Source of the DNA: an uncultured Acinetobacter sp.
GTDB taxonomy: Bacteria; Pseudomonadota; Gammaproteobacteria; Pseudomonadales; Moraxellaceae
Direction: 5' to 3'
DNA length: 64,000 bases
Assembly: GCF_947624825.1 (NCBI RefSeq)
Contig: NZ_CANQLZ010000003.1
Coordinates: forward strand, 1 to 64,000
The notes below the pieces were generated by a model. That model was not told the origin of the DNA. It made no database searches and worked only from the letters and a program-made list of their open reading frames with translations. This document shows positions 19,629-29,983 of this stretch, piece by piece; positions within the stretch are counted from its first letter, which is position 1, and each line of letters starts with the position of its first letter. Both the position numbers and the translations under genes were made by a program.

Positions 19629-20366
19629 ATGAGCACAATAAACTATCACGAAGATCACGTCCTCTGGACTGAACATTTACCGGGTGGACATCACTGGTCA
19701 GCACGTATTCAGCGTGGCGCAGTACTACAACTCAAGTCCTTAGGTCAAAATGCCAATGTGGCGCTGTACTGTGTAAACAGTGAAGATAAATTCGAACGCT
19801 ACAACATGCCAGACAGCTTAAAAGGGCAACATACGGCATTTTTAAGTACAGGGCATATCCTTGCATCTGATCTTGGTCGAGCGATGGTTTCCATTGTCAA
19901 AGATGACCACGGTTGGAATGATGCATTCTGCGCACCAAGCACCGTACAACAAATCGAAAAACAATTTGGCACGCAAACCTTCCAAGATGCGCGTAATGAC
20001 ATGTACAGAAGTGGCAAAGACTCTTTACTGCTTGAGATGACCAAATTTGGCTTATCTGCAACGGATTTAAGCAGCACTTTAAATCTCTTTTCTAAAGTCC
20101 AACCAAATGACAATGGCAACTTGAGCTATGTGGTCTCTGACAATACCGATCAAGTGATTGAATTACGCTTTGAAATGGATTGCTTGGTGTTTTTATCATC
20201 TGCACCACATGCCTTAGATAACAGCACGGAATATGCACCTGCCGAAGTTCAGCTTTCACTGTTTAAAGCATTACCTTTATTTGATTACGATGTATGTCGT
20301 GATTCATGCCCGCAAAATCAGCGTGCATTCCAAAACAATAATCGCTACTACGCATTAAGCGCTTAA
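19629..20366 (+). CDS. cgdA: DUF1989 / urea amidolyase-associated protein 1 family, predicted carboxyguanidine deiminase subunit
   Basis: Sequence pattern plus riboswitch-DUF1989-DUF1989-carboxylase order. Confidence 0.85.
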   Translation: MSTINYHEDHVLWTEHLPGGHHWSARIQRGAVLQLKSLGQNANVALYCVNSEDKFERYNMPDSLKGQHTAFLSTGHILASDLGRAMVSIVKDDHGWNDAFCAPSTVQQIEKQFGTQTFQDARNDMYRSGKDSLLLEMTKFGLSATDLSSTLNLFSKVQPNDNGNLSYVVSDNTDQVIELRFEMDCLVFLSSAPHALDNSTEYAPAEVQLSLFKALPLFDYDVCRDSCPQNQRAFQNNNRYYALSA

Positions 20367-20381
20367 TTGGGGGGAATGATC

Positions 20382-21035
20382 ATGACAGCACTTGTTAAAT
20401 TAGAAAAATCGGTTTTAAGCGAAGTCTGTCCTGCTGGTGAAGCATGGATGTGCGAAGTCAAAAAAGGGCAGTATTTCCGTATTGTAGACTTAGAGGGCAA
20501 CCAAGCGGTTGATACGCTCTTTATCTCGGCACATAACCCTGAAGAGCGTTATAGCGCAACTGATACATTGGCAATCAATCAGCAGATTTATTTAGAAAAA
20601 GGCACAGCTTTATACACCAATTTTGGCAATAAAATTGCCACCATTCATGATGACAATTGTGGTCATCATGACACTTTAGGTGGTGCATGTTCATGTGAGA
20701 GCAACACCGTTCGTTATTCACATGACAAATTTCCAATGCACAGTTGTCGTAACAATTTCATGATTGCACTGTCACAACATCCAATTGCGAAAAAGCACGG
20801 TCTAAACGTGCGTCACATTGGTCCAAACATTAACTTCTTTATGAATGTGCCAGTTACAAGTGAAGGACATTTAAAGTTTGATGATGGTATTTCTGCACCA
20901 GGTAAATATGTGGAAATTAAAGCCGAGATGGATTTGATTGTGTTGATCTCCAACTGCCCACAGCTGAATAACCCATGTAATGCCTATAACCCAACTAAAA
21001 TTCAATTGATCATCCGTGAAGGCGAGGACGCATAA
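20382..21035 (+). CDS. cgdB: DUF1989 / urea amidolyase-associated protein 2 family, predicted carboxyguanidine deiminase subunit
   Basis: FRIVDLEGNQAVDTLFISAHNPEERYSATDT and GACSCESNTVRYS...HSCRNNFMIAL; adjacent paralog. Confidence 0.88.
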   Translation: MTALVKLEKSVLSEVCPAGEAWMCEVKKGQYFRIVDLEGNQAVDTLFISAHNPEERYSATDTLAINQQIYLEKGTALYTNFGNKIATIHDDNCGHHDTLGGACSCESNTVRYSHDKFPMHSCRNNFMIALSQHPIAKKHGLNVRHIGPNINFFMNVPVTSEGHLKFDDGISAPGKYVEIKAEMDLIVLISNCPQLNNPCNAYNPTKIQLIIREGEDA

Positions 21036-21036
21036 C

Positions 21037-24000
21037 ATGTTCAATAAAGTATTAATCGCCAACCGTGGTGCAATTGCGTGTCGTGTTATTCGTACATTAA
21101 AAAAATTAGGTATCCAATCGGTTGCGGTGTATTCAGAAGCCGATCGTGATTCACTCCATGTGACTTTGGCCGATGAAGCGGTGTATATCGGTGAAGCACC
21201 AGCCAGTCAAAGCTATTTAAATGTCGATAAAATTTTAGAAGTGGCCAAACAAACCGGTGCGCAAGCGATCCATCCGGGTTATGGCTTCTTGTCTGAAAAT
21301 GCTGAATTCTGCGACTTGTGTGAATCACAGGGTATTGCTTTTATTGGGCCAAATTCAACACAAATGCGAGAGTTTGGCTTAAAGCACACGGCACGTGAAC
21401 TTGCGATTCAAGCCAATGTACCGTTACTTCCGGGTAGTCAGCTCTTAGCCGATGAAGTTGAAGCACTGTTTGAGGCCAATCGTATTGGCTATCCTGTGAT
21501 GCTGAAAAGTACGGCCGGTGGTGGTGGTATTGGAATGCGTTTGGTTTGGAACGAAACAGAGCTGAAAGATGCATACACAACGGTGTCTTATTTAGCGCAA
21601 GCCAACTTTAAAGATGCAGGTTTGTACCTCGAGAAATTCGTGGAAAATGCCCGTCACATCGAAGTGCAAGTTTTTGGTGATGGCCAAGGTCAAGTGATTG
21701 CACTGGGTGAGCGTGATTGTTCGGTACAACGTCGTAACCAAAAAGTGATTGAGGAAACCCCAGCACCGCATATCAATGATACGCAACGTGCTTATATCCA
21801 AAATGTTGCCATTCAACTGATGCAGTCGGTGAATTACCGTTCTGCCGGTACGGTTGAATTCGTGATGGATACCGACACACAAGAATTCTATTTCTTGGAA
21901 GTGAACACCCGTCTACAAGTCGAACATGGCGTGACCGAGCAAGTCTTTGGTGTGGATTTGGTGGAATGGATGGTGACATTGGCTAGCGGTGATTGGACTG
22001 CACCAATTGAAAAACTCGAATCCAAAGGTCATTCGATTCAAGTGCGTTTATACGCTGAAGATCCAATTAAAAACTTCCAACCGAGTGCAGGCTTACTGAC
22101 ACATGTTGAGTTTGATGCCAATGCCCGTACTGAAACATGGGTAGAAACAGGCTCAAATGTATCGTCATTCTATGACCCGATGATTGCTAAAATTATTGTG
22201 ACAGCAAACGATCGTGCTTCTGCCATTCAAGCCATGACGGATACTTTGGCGAAAACCTCAGTTGCAGGGATTGAAACCAATCTTGAATATCTACAAAACA
22301 TCGTGGATGGTGAAGTGTTTAAAGCAGGGACACAAACCACACGTTTCCTAAATACTTTTGAGTGGAAAACCCAAAAGGTTGAAGTTTTACAAGCCGGTAT
22401 TCAAACTGCTGTGCAAGACGTCACAGGTCGTTTGGGCTACTGGGATGTCGGTGTGCCACCATCAGGTGCGATTGATCCATTGTCTTTAAATGTCGCAAAC
22501 CAGTTACTTGGCAATGCCTATAACACTGCAGGGCTCGAATGTACGCTACAAGGTCCAACATTAAAATTCCATTGTGACAGCCAAATCGTGCTTGCCGGTG
22601 GCGATATGCTATCGACTTTGGATGGTGAAACTGTACCGATGTGGCAGACCGTGAATGTGCGTAAAGGTCAGGTGCTAAAATGTGGCAAAATCGCGACAGG
22701 TTGCCGTACCTATATTGGTATTAAAAGCGGTTTGAATGTGCCTGAATATCTCGGCTCACAAGCGACCTTTACCTTAGGTCAGTTTGGTGGTCATGCAGGG
22801 CGCAACTTATTGATTGGCGATATGCTTCCAATTACTGCATTTAGCTCCGATGAAGTGAAAACGCTTGCACCTGAACAAGTACCGTCATTTAGCCATGAAT
22901 GGGAAATTGCGGTGATGTACGGCCCACATGGTGCGCCTGATTTCTTTACCAAAAATGATATTGATACTTTCTTTGCCAATAGCTTTGAGATTCACTTTAA
23001 CTCAAGCCGTACTGGTATTCGTTTAATCGGGCCAAAACCTGAATGGGCACGTATCGACGGCGGTGAAGCAGGTCTGCATCCATCCAATATTCACGACAAT
23101 GCCTATGCCATTGGTGCGATTGACTTCACCGGTGATATGCCGATTATTCTTGGTCCAGATGGTCCAAGTTTGGGTGGCTTTGTCTGTCCTGCAGTGGTGA
23201 TTCACTCTGAACTGTGGAAGTTGGGTCAATTGAAAGCCGGTGACAAAGTTAAATTTGTGCCTGTGAGCTACACCCAAGCCAAAGTGCTCAATGAAAAATA
23301 TCATGCGCAACTAGAAGCATCAGATACACAAACTGTGGCATTTGATGAGTCGTTCTATCCTGAACTTGCAACCTTAAAAAATGCCGTGTTGCATGTATTA
23401 AAAGGTGAAAATGGTGCGCCTGATGTGGTGTACCGTCCTGCTGGCAACAACTACATGTTGGTGGAATATGGAGAGTTGGTGCTTGATCTAAACTTACGTT
23501 TCCGTATTCATGCACTGATGCAATGGGTTCAAAAGCAAAATATTCAGGGCATTATCGACCTAACACCGGGTATTCGTTCTCTACAAATTCATTTTGATTC
23601 GATCAAGCTCGATCAATTGGATTTACTGCGCTTATTGCAAGTCGCTGAAGCTGAACTGCCTGATGTGACGCAAATGCAAGTGCCATCTCGTACTGTGTAT
23701 TTGCCACTCGCTTGGGAAGATTCACAAACCCAATTGGCAACCGAACGTTATATGCAAACTGTGCGAAGCGACGCACCATGGTGTCCTGATAATATTGAAT
23801 TTATCCGTCGTATTAATGGCTTAAAAGATAAGCAAGCCGTGAAAGACGTGGTGTATGACGCACGTTATTTGGTTATGGGTTTGGGCGATGTTTATCTCGG
23901 TGCGCCTGTCGCAACCCCACTTGATCCACGTCAGCGTTTAGTCACCACCAAATATAACCCTGCACGTACATGGACACCTGAGAATGCCGTGGGTATTGGT

Positions 24001-24642
24001 GGTGCATATATGTGTGTCTATGGTATGGAAGGTCCGTGCGGTTATCAGTTTGTGGGTCGTACTACGCAAATGTGGTCACGTTACCGCAAAAATGCTGACT
24101 TTGAGCAAGGCAAACCGTGGTTATTGCGCTTCTTTGACCAAATTAAGTTTTATGAAGTCTCTGAAACTGAACTCATGCACATGCGTGAGGATTTTAAAGC
24201 AGGTCGCTTAAAACTGCGTATTGAAGAAGGCGTGTTGAACTTAAAAGAGTACAACCACTTCTTAACTGAAAACCAAGCATCGATTTCTGCATTTAAATCT
24301 GTGCAACAAGCCAACTTTGATGCAGAACGTCGTCGCTGGCATGAGGCAGGACTTGCAGAATATGTGTCTGAAAGCTTAGATGCTTTAGATGATGGGGAAG
24401 GGATTGAAGTACCTGAAGGTGGTTGTGCAGTAGAATCGCATATGCCGGGTTCAATTTGGAAAATTGAATGTCAGTCAGGGGATATTGTGGAAGAAGGTAC
24501 AACTTTGGCAGTCATTGAAGCAATGAAAATTGAGATTCCCATTCTTGCGCCTGAACGTATGAAAGTTGAAGCGATTACCATTGAAAAAGGGCAAACCGTG
24601 AAAACAGGTCAGATATTGTTTACCTTGGCGCCAGTGGCCTAA
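21037..24642 (+). CDS. guanidine carboxylase (urea carboxylase-like, biotin-dependent)
   Basis: Full-length paralog of the 2497-6105 product; EAMKIEIP biotin motif; Asp in YAIGAIDFTGD; in the guanidine-riboswitch operon. Confidence 0.88.
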   Translation: MFNKVLIANRGAIACRVIRTLKKLGIQSVAVYSEADRDSLHVTLADEAVYIGEAPASQSYLNVDKILEVAKQTGAQAIHPGYGFLSENAEFCDLCESQGIAFIGPNSTQMREFGLKHTARELAIQANVPLLPGSQLLADEVEALFEANRIGYPVMLKSTAGGGGIGMRLVWNETELKDAYTTVSYLAQANFKDAGLYLEKFVENARHIEVQVFGDGQGQVIALGERDCSVQRRNQKVIEETPAPHINDTQRAYIQNVAIQLMQSVNYRSAGTVEFVMDTDTQEFYFLEVNTRLQVEHGVTEQVFGVDLVEWMVTLASGDWTAPIEKLESKGHSIQVRLYAEDPIKNFQPSAGLLTHVEFDANARTETWVETGSNVSSFYDPMIAKIIVTANDRASAIQAMTDTLAKTSVAGIETNLEYLQNIVDGEVFKAGTQTTRFLNTFEWKTQKVEVLQAGIQTAVQDVTGRLGYWDVGVPPSGAIDPLSLNVANQLLGNAYNTAGLECTLQGPTLKFHCDSQIVLAGGDMLSTLDGETVPMWQTVNVRKGQVLKCGKIATGCRTYIGIKSGLNVPEYLGSQATFTLGQFGGHAGRNLLIGDMLPITAFSSDEVKTLAPEQVPSFSHEWEIAVMYGPHGAPDFFTKNDIDTFFANSFEIHFNSSRTGIRLIGPKPEWARIDGGEAGLHPSNIHDNAYAIGAIDFTGDMPIILGPDGPSLGGFVCPAVVIHSELWKLGQLKAGDKVKFVPVSYTQAKVLNEKYHAQLEASDTQTVAFDESFYPELATLKNAVLHVLKGENGAPDVVYRPAGNNYMLVEYGELVLDLNLRFRIHALMQWVQKQNIQGIIDLTPGIRSLQIHFDSIKLDQLDLLRLLQVAEAELPDVTQMQVPSRTVYLPLAWEDSQTQLATERYMQTVRSDAPWCPDNIEFIRRINGLKDKQAVKDVVYDARYLVMGLGDVYLGAPVATPLDPRQRLVTTKYNPARTWTPENAVGIGGAYMCVYGMEGPCGYQFVGRTTQMWSRYRKNADFEQGKPWLLRFFDQIKFYEVSETELMHMREDFKAGRLKLRIEEGVLNLKEYNHFLTENQASISAFKSVQQANFDAERRRWHEAGLAEYVSESLDALDDGEGIEVPEGGCAVESHMPGSIWKIECQSGDIVEEGTTLAVIEAMKIEIPILAPERMKVEAITIEKGQTVKTGQILFTLAPVA

Positions 24643-24650
24643 AACACAAT

Positions 24651-24678
24651 AAAAAAAGACCGCTTTGGCGGTCTTTTT
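24651..24678 (+). terminator. Rho-independent terminator
   Basis: GACCGC-TTTG-GCGGTC followed by TTTTT after the carboxylase. Confidence 0.9.
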
Positions 24679-25349
24679 CATAGCCATGCTATATGTCACA
24701 ATCTTTTCAAGTTAAAACCATATTAAGTATATGGGTATCCAATAAATCACATAAATTTTCAATTCAATTAGTATTTGAGTCGTATTCATGTCTTATGATG
24801 ATGCTCTTTAAAGCACCATACTTGATCAAGGTCTAGAAACATCTCTTGGATCAGTGTGGACTCAATTGTCATAGAGGTTATTACGTCATCAAGTGTTTTA
24901 AATGCCATACCAAACAAGTATTGCCTGCCTCACAAAGGATCTATTTTAAAATAAGTATGCATGATTTACTCTTTTTTATATTTAGCTCTTCGTTCAAAGC
25001 GTATTGTAGCCAATATAGTGTTTACATCGAAACTGAGTATTAGCACTTTTATTTTAAGCATTTTTAAAAAATCAGCCATAAAGCATGTGTATAAACATGA
25101 ATAGCGATTTGAATCATGATATTGAAAAATATGAACGCAAATGATTTAAGGTGAATCTAGCAACACCTTAACCTATATGACCAACAAAACATAAAAGCTC
25201 TGTTTGTAAGTGTACGCCTCAAATTTGATCTAAAAAAAAGTAACAAAGGATGTGTGCTTACACAATCTCACCTCAATAGACTCAATTCGGCGCGTCAAGT
25301 ACGGTAATAAAAGTTAAAATACAGCCTTCAGGGTAAGAGCAAAGCAGCA

Positions 25350-27262
25350 ATGATCAAAGCATTATTAAGCAAAAGACAGCAACGCTTATGCGTCGCTTTG
25401 GGGCTGGTGTTTATGCTATTAAGTGGTTGTCAGATGGTGAGTATCCAAGAACGTAAGATTGATCAAACCATACAAGCACGTACGCAAGACATTATTAATA
25501 GTCAATATTTAAGTGCAGATAGCATCAGTTTACTCAAGCTTTTATCCTATACCCCAAGTACGTGTTTAAGTGATATTGCCACGTGTAGTGCCCATGTTTT
25601 GGCGCGTCAAGTGATTGCACCTCATGAACGCTATAGTACATTAAGTGAATTATATTTAGCCCATGCACAGCAGCTTGAAAAAAAACGCTTGCTTGGTAAA
25701 GATCGTGAGCAAATTGCCCAAGCTTATGATTTGAGTTTGAAGTATAGCTATTTGTATTTATTTAAATCTGGCTTAGATCCCAAACAGCACACTTTTGATC
25801 TGCGTCAGATGCAAGTGAGAACCTTTTATAATTATTCATTGTCCAAATTAATCACATTCAAGTATCAAGCCCATCCAAGTGCTCAAGTGCCCGCAACATT
25901 TCGTGTAGGTGCGCAAGATTATCATATTAATACCTCTTTTTATCCGGCTTTAAAAGACTTGACCATTCAAGATTTGCAATCGAGTTATGTGTTGAATTTT
26001 TCTGGTTTTGACAAGGTAAATCGTCAAGATGGTTTAGGTGCAGAATTTATTGTGGTGAAAAAAGATCAAGCACCTATTGCCAATGATTTTATTTTAGATC
26101 CACTTACTCATTATGCCACCCAAGACAATCCACGTATTCATGAGCCAAAATATTTGTCTGTGACGGCTACGGTTCAACCTATACTACAAGATGCAACTGC
26201 TGAGCAAATCTTAAGCTCAAAGACTCCCCTTAAGATTGATCTTTATCATCCATATCAATATAAAACTGGTCAAATTAACGGGCAGAGCTATACCCTAACA
26301 GCAAACTACACAGCCCCGTTTGCTTACTGGTTGGCACAAAATCAGCTGGGTAAATTTGGTTATCTAAGTTTACTTGATCGAGCAGGAACATTGCGTATGC
26401 CACACCTTTATATGTTAGAGCCTTATCAAGCGAATAAAAAAATTGTGGTTTTGGTGCATGGTTTAGCAAGTAGTCCTGAAACATGGATGAACTTGACCAA
26501 TAATATTTTAGGTGATCCTACACTTCGAGCCAATTATCAAGTATGGATGGTGTCTTATTCAACCAATATGCCAATTTTTGAAAGTCGTTTTCAGATTCAG
26601 GCTGTATTAAAGCAAGCCTTTGCACAAACTGAACAGGGTTCTGCTTCCAATCAAGATGCTGTTTTAATTGGACATAGTATGGGTGGAATTATTAGCCGTT
26701 TATTGGTGAGTGATATAGATATTTCTAAGCAGGCGATTCCATTGATGAATTATGAACAATATATCCGTTTGCAGCAAAACCCTATTATTAAGCAACGCTT
26801 TGACTTTAAAAATGATTTACCTTTTAGCCGCGCTATTTTTGTTGCAGCACCACATCGAGGCAGTGATTTAACGGATCGTTGGTATGTGGAGTGGGCCAAG
26901 AAATTGGTCAAACTGCCCACCTCTTTTTTTGATCAAGTGAATATTGAATTAACGGGCAGCACCAGCACACAAGGTTTAATCCAAAATGGACCAGATGATT
27001 TAAGCCCTAATTCACGTTTTATGCAACTGACCCATCAAGTAATGCCAAAAGCCAATCTGCCTTATCATTCAATCATGGGCAGTGTAAAAAAACCAATCTG
27101 CCGAGTGCTATGTCTGATGGGATTGTGCCGTATACAAGCTCACATTTACAGCAAGAACAATCAGAACAGGTATTTCAAGGTGGGCATTCAATCCATGCCA
27201 AATCCGAAACGATTTTGGAATTAAGACGGATTTTGCATGAGCACTTAGACCAATCGAATTAA
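25350..27262 (+). pseudogene. alpha/beta-hydrolase (lipase-like) lipoprotein with C-terminal frameshift
   Basis: Lipobox LLSGC; VLVHGLASSPETWMN; GHSMGG nucleophile elbow; after the A7 tract (27086-27092) the other frame reads NLPSAMSDGIVPYTSSHLQQEQSEQVFQGGHSIHAKSETILELRRILHEHLDQSN*, ending at 27262. Confidence 0.85.
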
Positions 27263-27273
27263 ACTCGTTCAAT

Positions 27274-27300
27274 AAAAAGACCGCTATAGCGGTCTTTTTA
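27274..27300 (+). terminator. Rho-independent terminator
   Basis: AAAAAGACCGC-TATA-GCGGTCTTTTT, possibly bidirectional. Confidence 0.88.
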
Positions 27301-27317
27301 CTTTATGAATGATCGAT

Positions 27318-27950
27318 TCAGTTCAAATCCCTCACAAACTCTTCACGAGGGATACGGAATTTTTTAAGCCCGATTAACCAATCTTGCTCGGCATTGCGTC
27401 GGCCTAGTGCAAGCAGCACCACAGATTTCAGTCCTTTTTCTTTCAAGCCTAAAAAATCGTCAAGCCCATCTTTATCAAAGCCCTCCATTGGGGTGGTATC
27501 AATCCCTAATTCTGCTGCAGCAGCAATTGCCATGGCAAAACCAATATGTGCTTGCTTTGCGGTGTGATGATGTTGCTGTTCAGTTGTAAAACCTGCAAAT
27601 AAATCTTTTAGATTTTGCACCACATCCATCGTGGTATCGAGTGGTAAATTACGCTCTGCATTCATGGTGTTGTAGCGTTGATCAATCTGCTCATTTGTAA
27701 TTGTATCCCATGCTGCAAACACCAATAGATGCGAGGACTGAGTAATCTGAGGCTGATGTAGTGCAATTGGTGCGATCTGTTGTTTTAAAGCTTGATTGCT
27801 GATTGAAATAATATGAAATGGTTGTAAACCTGCCGAAGTTGGAGCAAGGCGCGCTGCTTCTAAAATCTGATCAACATCGGCTTGATCTAATTTTTCACCG
27901 GTCATTTGTTTGGTTGCATAACGCCAGTTTAATGCTCCAAGTAGTTTCAT
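27318..27950 (-). CDS. nitroreductase family NAD(P)H oxidoreductase
   Basis: NWRYATKQMTG...EAARLAPTSAGLQPFHII; ALGRRNAEQDWL. Confidence 0.9.
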   Translation of the reverse strand: MKLLGALNWRYATKQMTGEKLDQADVDQILEAARLAPTSAGLQPFHIISISNQALKQQIAPIALHQPQITQSSHLLVFAAWDTITNEQIDQRYNTMNAERNLPLDTTMDVVQNLKDLFAGFTTEQQHHHTAKQAHIGFAMAIAAAAELGIDTTPMEGFDKDGLDDFLGLKEKGLKSVVLLALGRRNAEQDWLIGLKKFRIPREEFVRDLN

Positions 27951-27968
27951 TGTTATCTTCTTATAATG

Positions 27969-28835
27969 TTAAATAGATTTGGTATACAGCGTTTTTAAAT
28001 AATCTTCGAGTGGCGCCGTTGCACGACCCAACAACATTTCTAAATCGTGACTTTTAACTTCATATTGATGCCGTTGAATGTCAGCAACCGTGCCATGTGT
28101 TAAATAAATCAAAAATTCAGCTAATCCAATCTCTTGCAGTAAGGCTCGGTATGCAGTTGCATCAAGTTGGGTATAGTTCACATCTTGCTTGGACATTTGA
28201 GATAACAGCATTGTAATATCTTGATAGCGATAAGCACGACTACCGACAAGCTCATAGGTTTTATTTTCATGCCCATCTTGCATTAATGCGTTTGCAGCTG
28301 CTTCACCAAGTTCTGCATGCGTGGCATAAGACACTTTGTCTTGGCCTGCTTGAAGCGCCAATCCAGTCGTGATTGCACGTTCACCAATAATTTGTGGAAT
28401 AGCCTCGGCATACATAGTGTTACGCAATAGGGTATAGCTCAGTCCGCTGTTTTTTAAATAATTTTCGGTTTAAAAATGGCTGATCATTAAATCTTTTACC
28501 GCAGATGTTTCAATATTTTGAATCGACAACCCTGTATATAGAATGTGTTTTACACCTACACTTTTTGCAGCATTAATCACATTTTTATGCTGTTCAAAGC
28601 GATTGTGTTCCATGGTAGAAATGAGCAACAATTTATCAATATTTTGAAATGCCGCCTGTAGGGTTTCAGGTTGATTAAAATCAGCATAGACAACTTGAAT
28701 CCCTTGTTTAACATATGCTGCAGCTTTTTGTTCGCTGCGTGCTAGAACGGCAAATTCATTCAAAGCTAAATGCTGTTGTAATTGTTTGACAACGTGTTGT
28801 CCTAGATTTCCTGTGGCACCTGTAACTAAAATCAT
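27969..28835 (-). pseudogene. NmrA-like NAD(P)H-binding (quinone oxidoreductase-like) protein split by one in-frame TAA
   Basis: MILVTGATGNLGQHVVKQL...KDLMISHF*TENYLKNSGLSYTLLRNTMYAEAIPQIIGERA; TAA at 28470-28472, both halves in the same frame. Confidence 0.87.
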
Positions 28836-28896
28836 GTGGCTGTCCTATGTATCTTGTTTGCTTGTCTAAATTTATACCGCAGGCACAGCAGATGTT

Positions 28897-28916
28897 CACT
28901 ATACTCTTGTATAGTG
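28897..28916. promoter_or_regulatory. candidate HxlR operator, CACTATAC-TCTT-GTATAGTG
   Basis: Perfect 8-bp inverted repeat with 4-nt spacer between divergent NmrA-like and HxlR genes. Confidence 0.6.
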
Positions 28917-28964
28917 TCAATATTGGGATCAATCACTACAGTCAACGCAAGCTAGGACAAAAAT

Positions 28965-29357
28965 ATGAGTGACTTTATGGCGCAAAATACTGCAACTTTG
29001 AGTGAAGATGATCAGTGCAATATCAAGTTTATCGTTGCTCTAAAAAATGCCATGAATGTGATTAATGGCAAATGGAAATTGGCAATTGGCAATTGGCAAT
29101 TGGCAATTGTCGCCACCATGATTAAACAGCCGCGCCGTTTTAATGAAATTGAACACTTACTGCAAGGCATTACCCCACGCATGATTTCTAAAGAGCTTAA
29201 AGAGTTAGAATTAAATAATGTGGTGCATAAAACTGAAATGATTGATCCTGAGTCTGGTCGTATCACTGCAATGTATGATCTTACCGATTCAGGGCGTAAA
29301 CTTGAAAAACTCATGGTACAAATGGCAGTTTGGGGACAAGAGCATCAAGGTGCATAA
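28965..29357 (+). CDS. HxlR family transcriptional regulator with in-frame heptanucleotide repeat expansion
   Basis: VINGKWKLAI...FNEIEHLLQGITPRMISKELKELELNNVV matches HxlR; extra 7 aa encoded by tandem repeats. Confidence 0.88.
   Translation: MSDFMAQNTATLSEDDQCNIKFIVALKNAMNVINGKWKLAIGNWQLAIVATMIKQPRRFNEIEHLLQGITPRMISKELKELELNNVVHKTEMIDPESGRITAMYDLTDSGRKLEKLMVQMAVWGQEHQGA
29077..29109 (+). repeat. heptanucleotide tandem repeat (TTGGCAA)4 plus partial unit
   Basis: TTGGCAA at 29079-29085, 29086-29092, 29093-29099, 29100-29106, then TTG. Confidence 0.97.
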
Positions 29358-29983
29358 ACATTTGTTTATGAATCATATAATCTAACTCTTGTCCAACAAA
29401 CGATTTTATAACCAAGCTGGTTGCTCTCATTTCGATCATATATAAAATGAAGGCTTTGCATCCTCATCACAAAATTTTGCAATCTGCTACTGATATTATT
29501 TTTATTTGATTGCTCTCAAAAGAGCGATTCTAAGGCCTGAATTTGTACTGCCAAGCCAATTGGTGTTTTTCATATTGAAAATCATGTAGTTTAATTTAAG
29601 CTAAATTATAGGATTTGTTGACATATTTTCCAAAGAACTTAAATGCTGTTAAGCCAAGATTGCCGATATAATCCTTTTATGCACAACAAAAAATAGCGTA
29701 AAAAATTTAGATAGATATAGGGGATAATTCAATTAAATATTTATATATTCTTTTGTATAAAACATGAAAAATCATTGAGTAAAACTTTCAAATATTTTCT
29801 TTATTTATTAAGCATGCCTTGTATATAATTCATAGACTTTTTCAAAGGATTGAAGACATGAAAAATGCTTATGTTAACCGATAGAAAACACAAAAATTTA
29901 AAGCACACATACAGCAATTTATCATTGTATATAAACGACAAGAACACAGTCTCTTATCGTATTTATTTTCATGAGTAAGTCAT

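Noticed and set aside
24846-25043. 65-aa ORF between the guanidine operon and the lipase-like gene
   Set aside because: Low-complexity translation, no homology recognised, poor ribosome-binding site; treated as non-coding.
27081-27100. Programmed frameshift in the lipase-like gene
   Set aside because: The A7 run is slippery, but no stimulatory structure or Shine-Dalgarno-like element was seen; a simple homopolymer indel is more likely.
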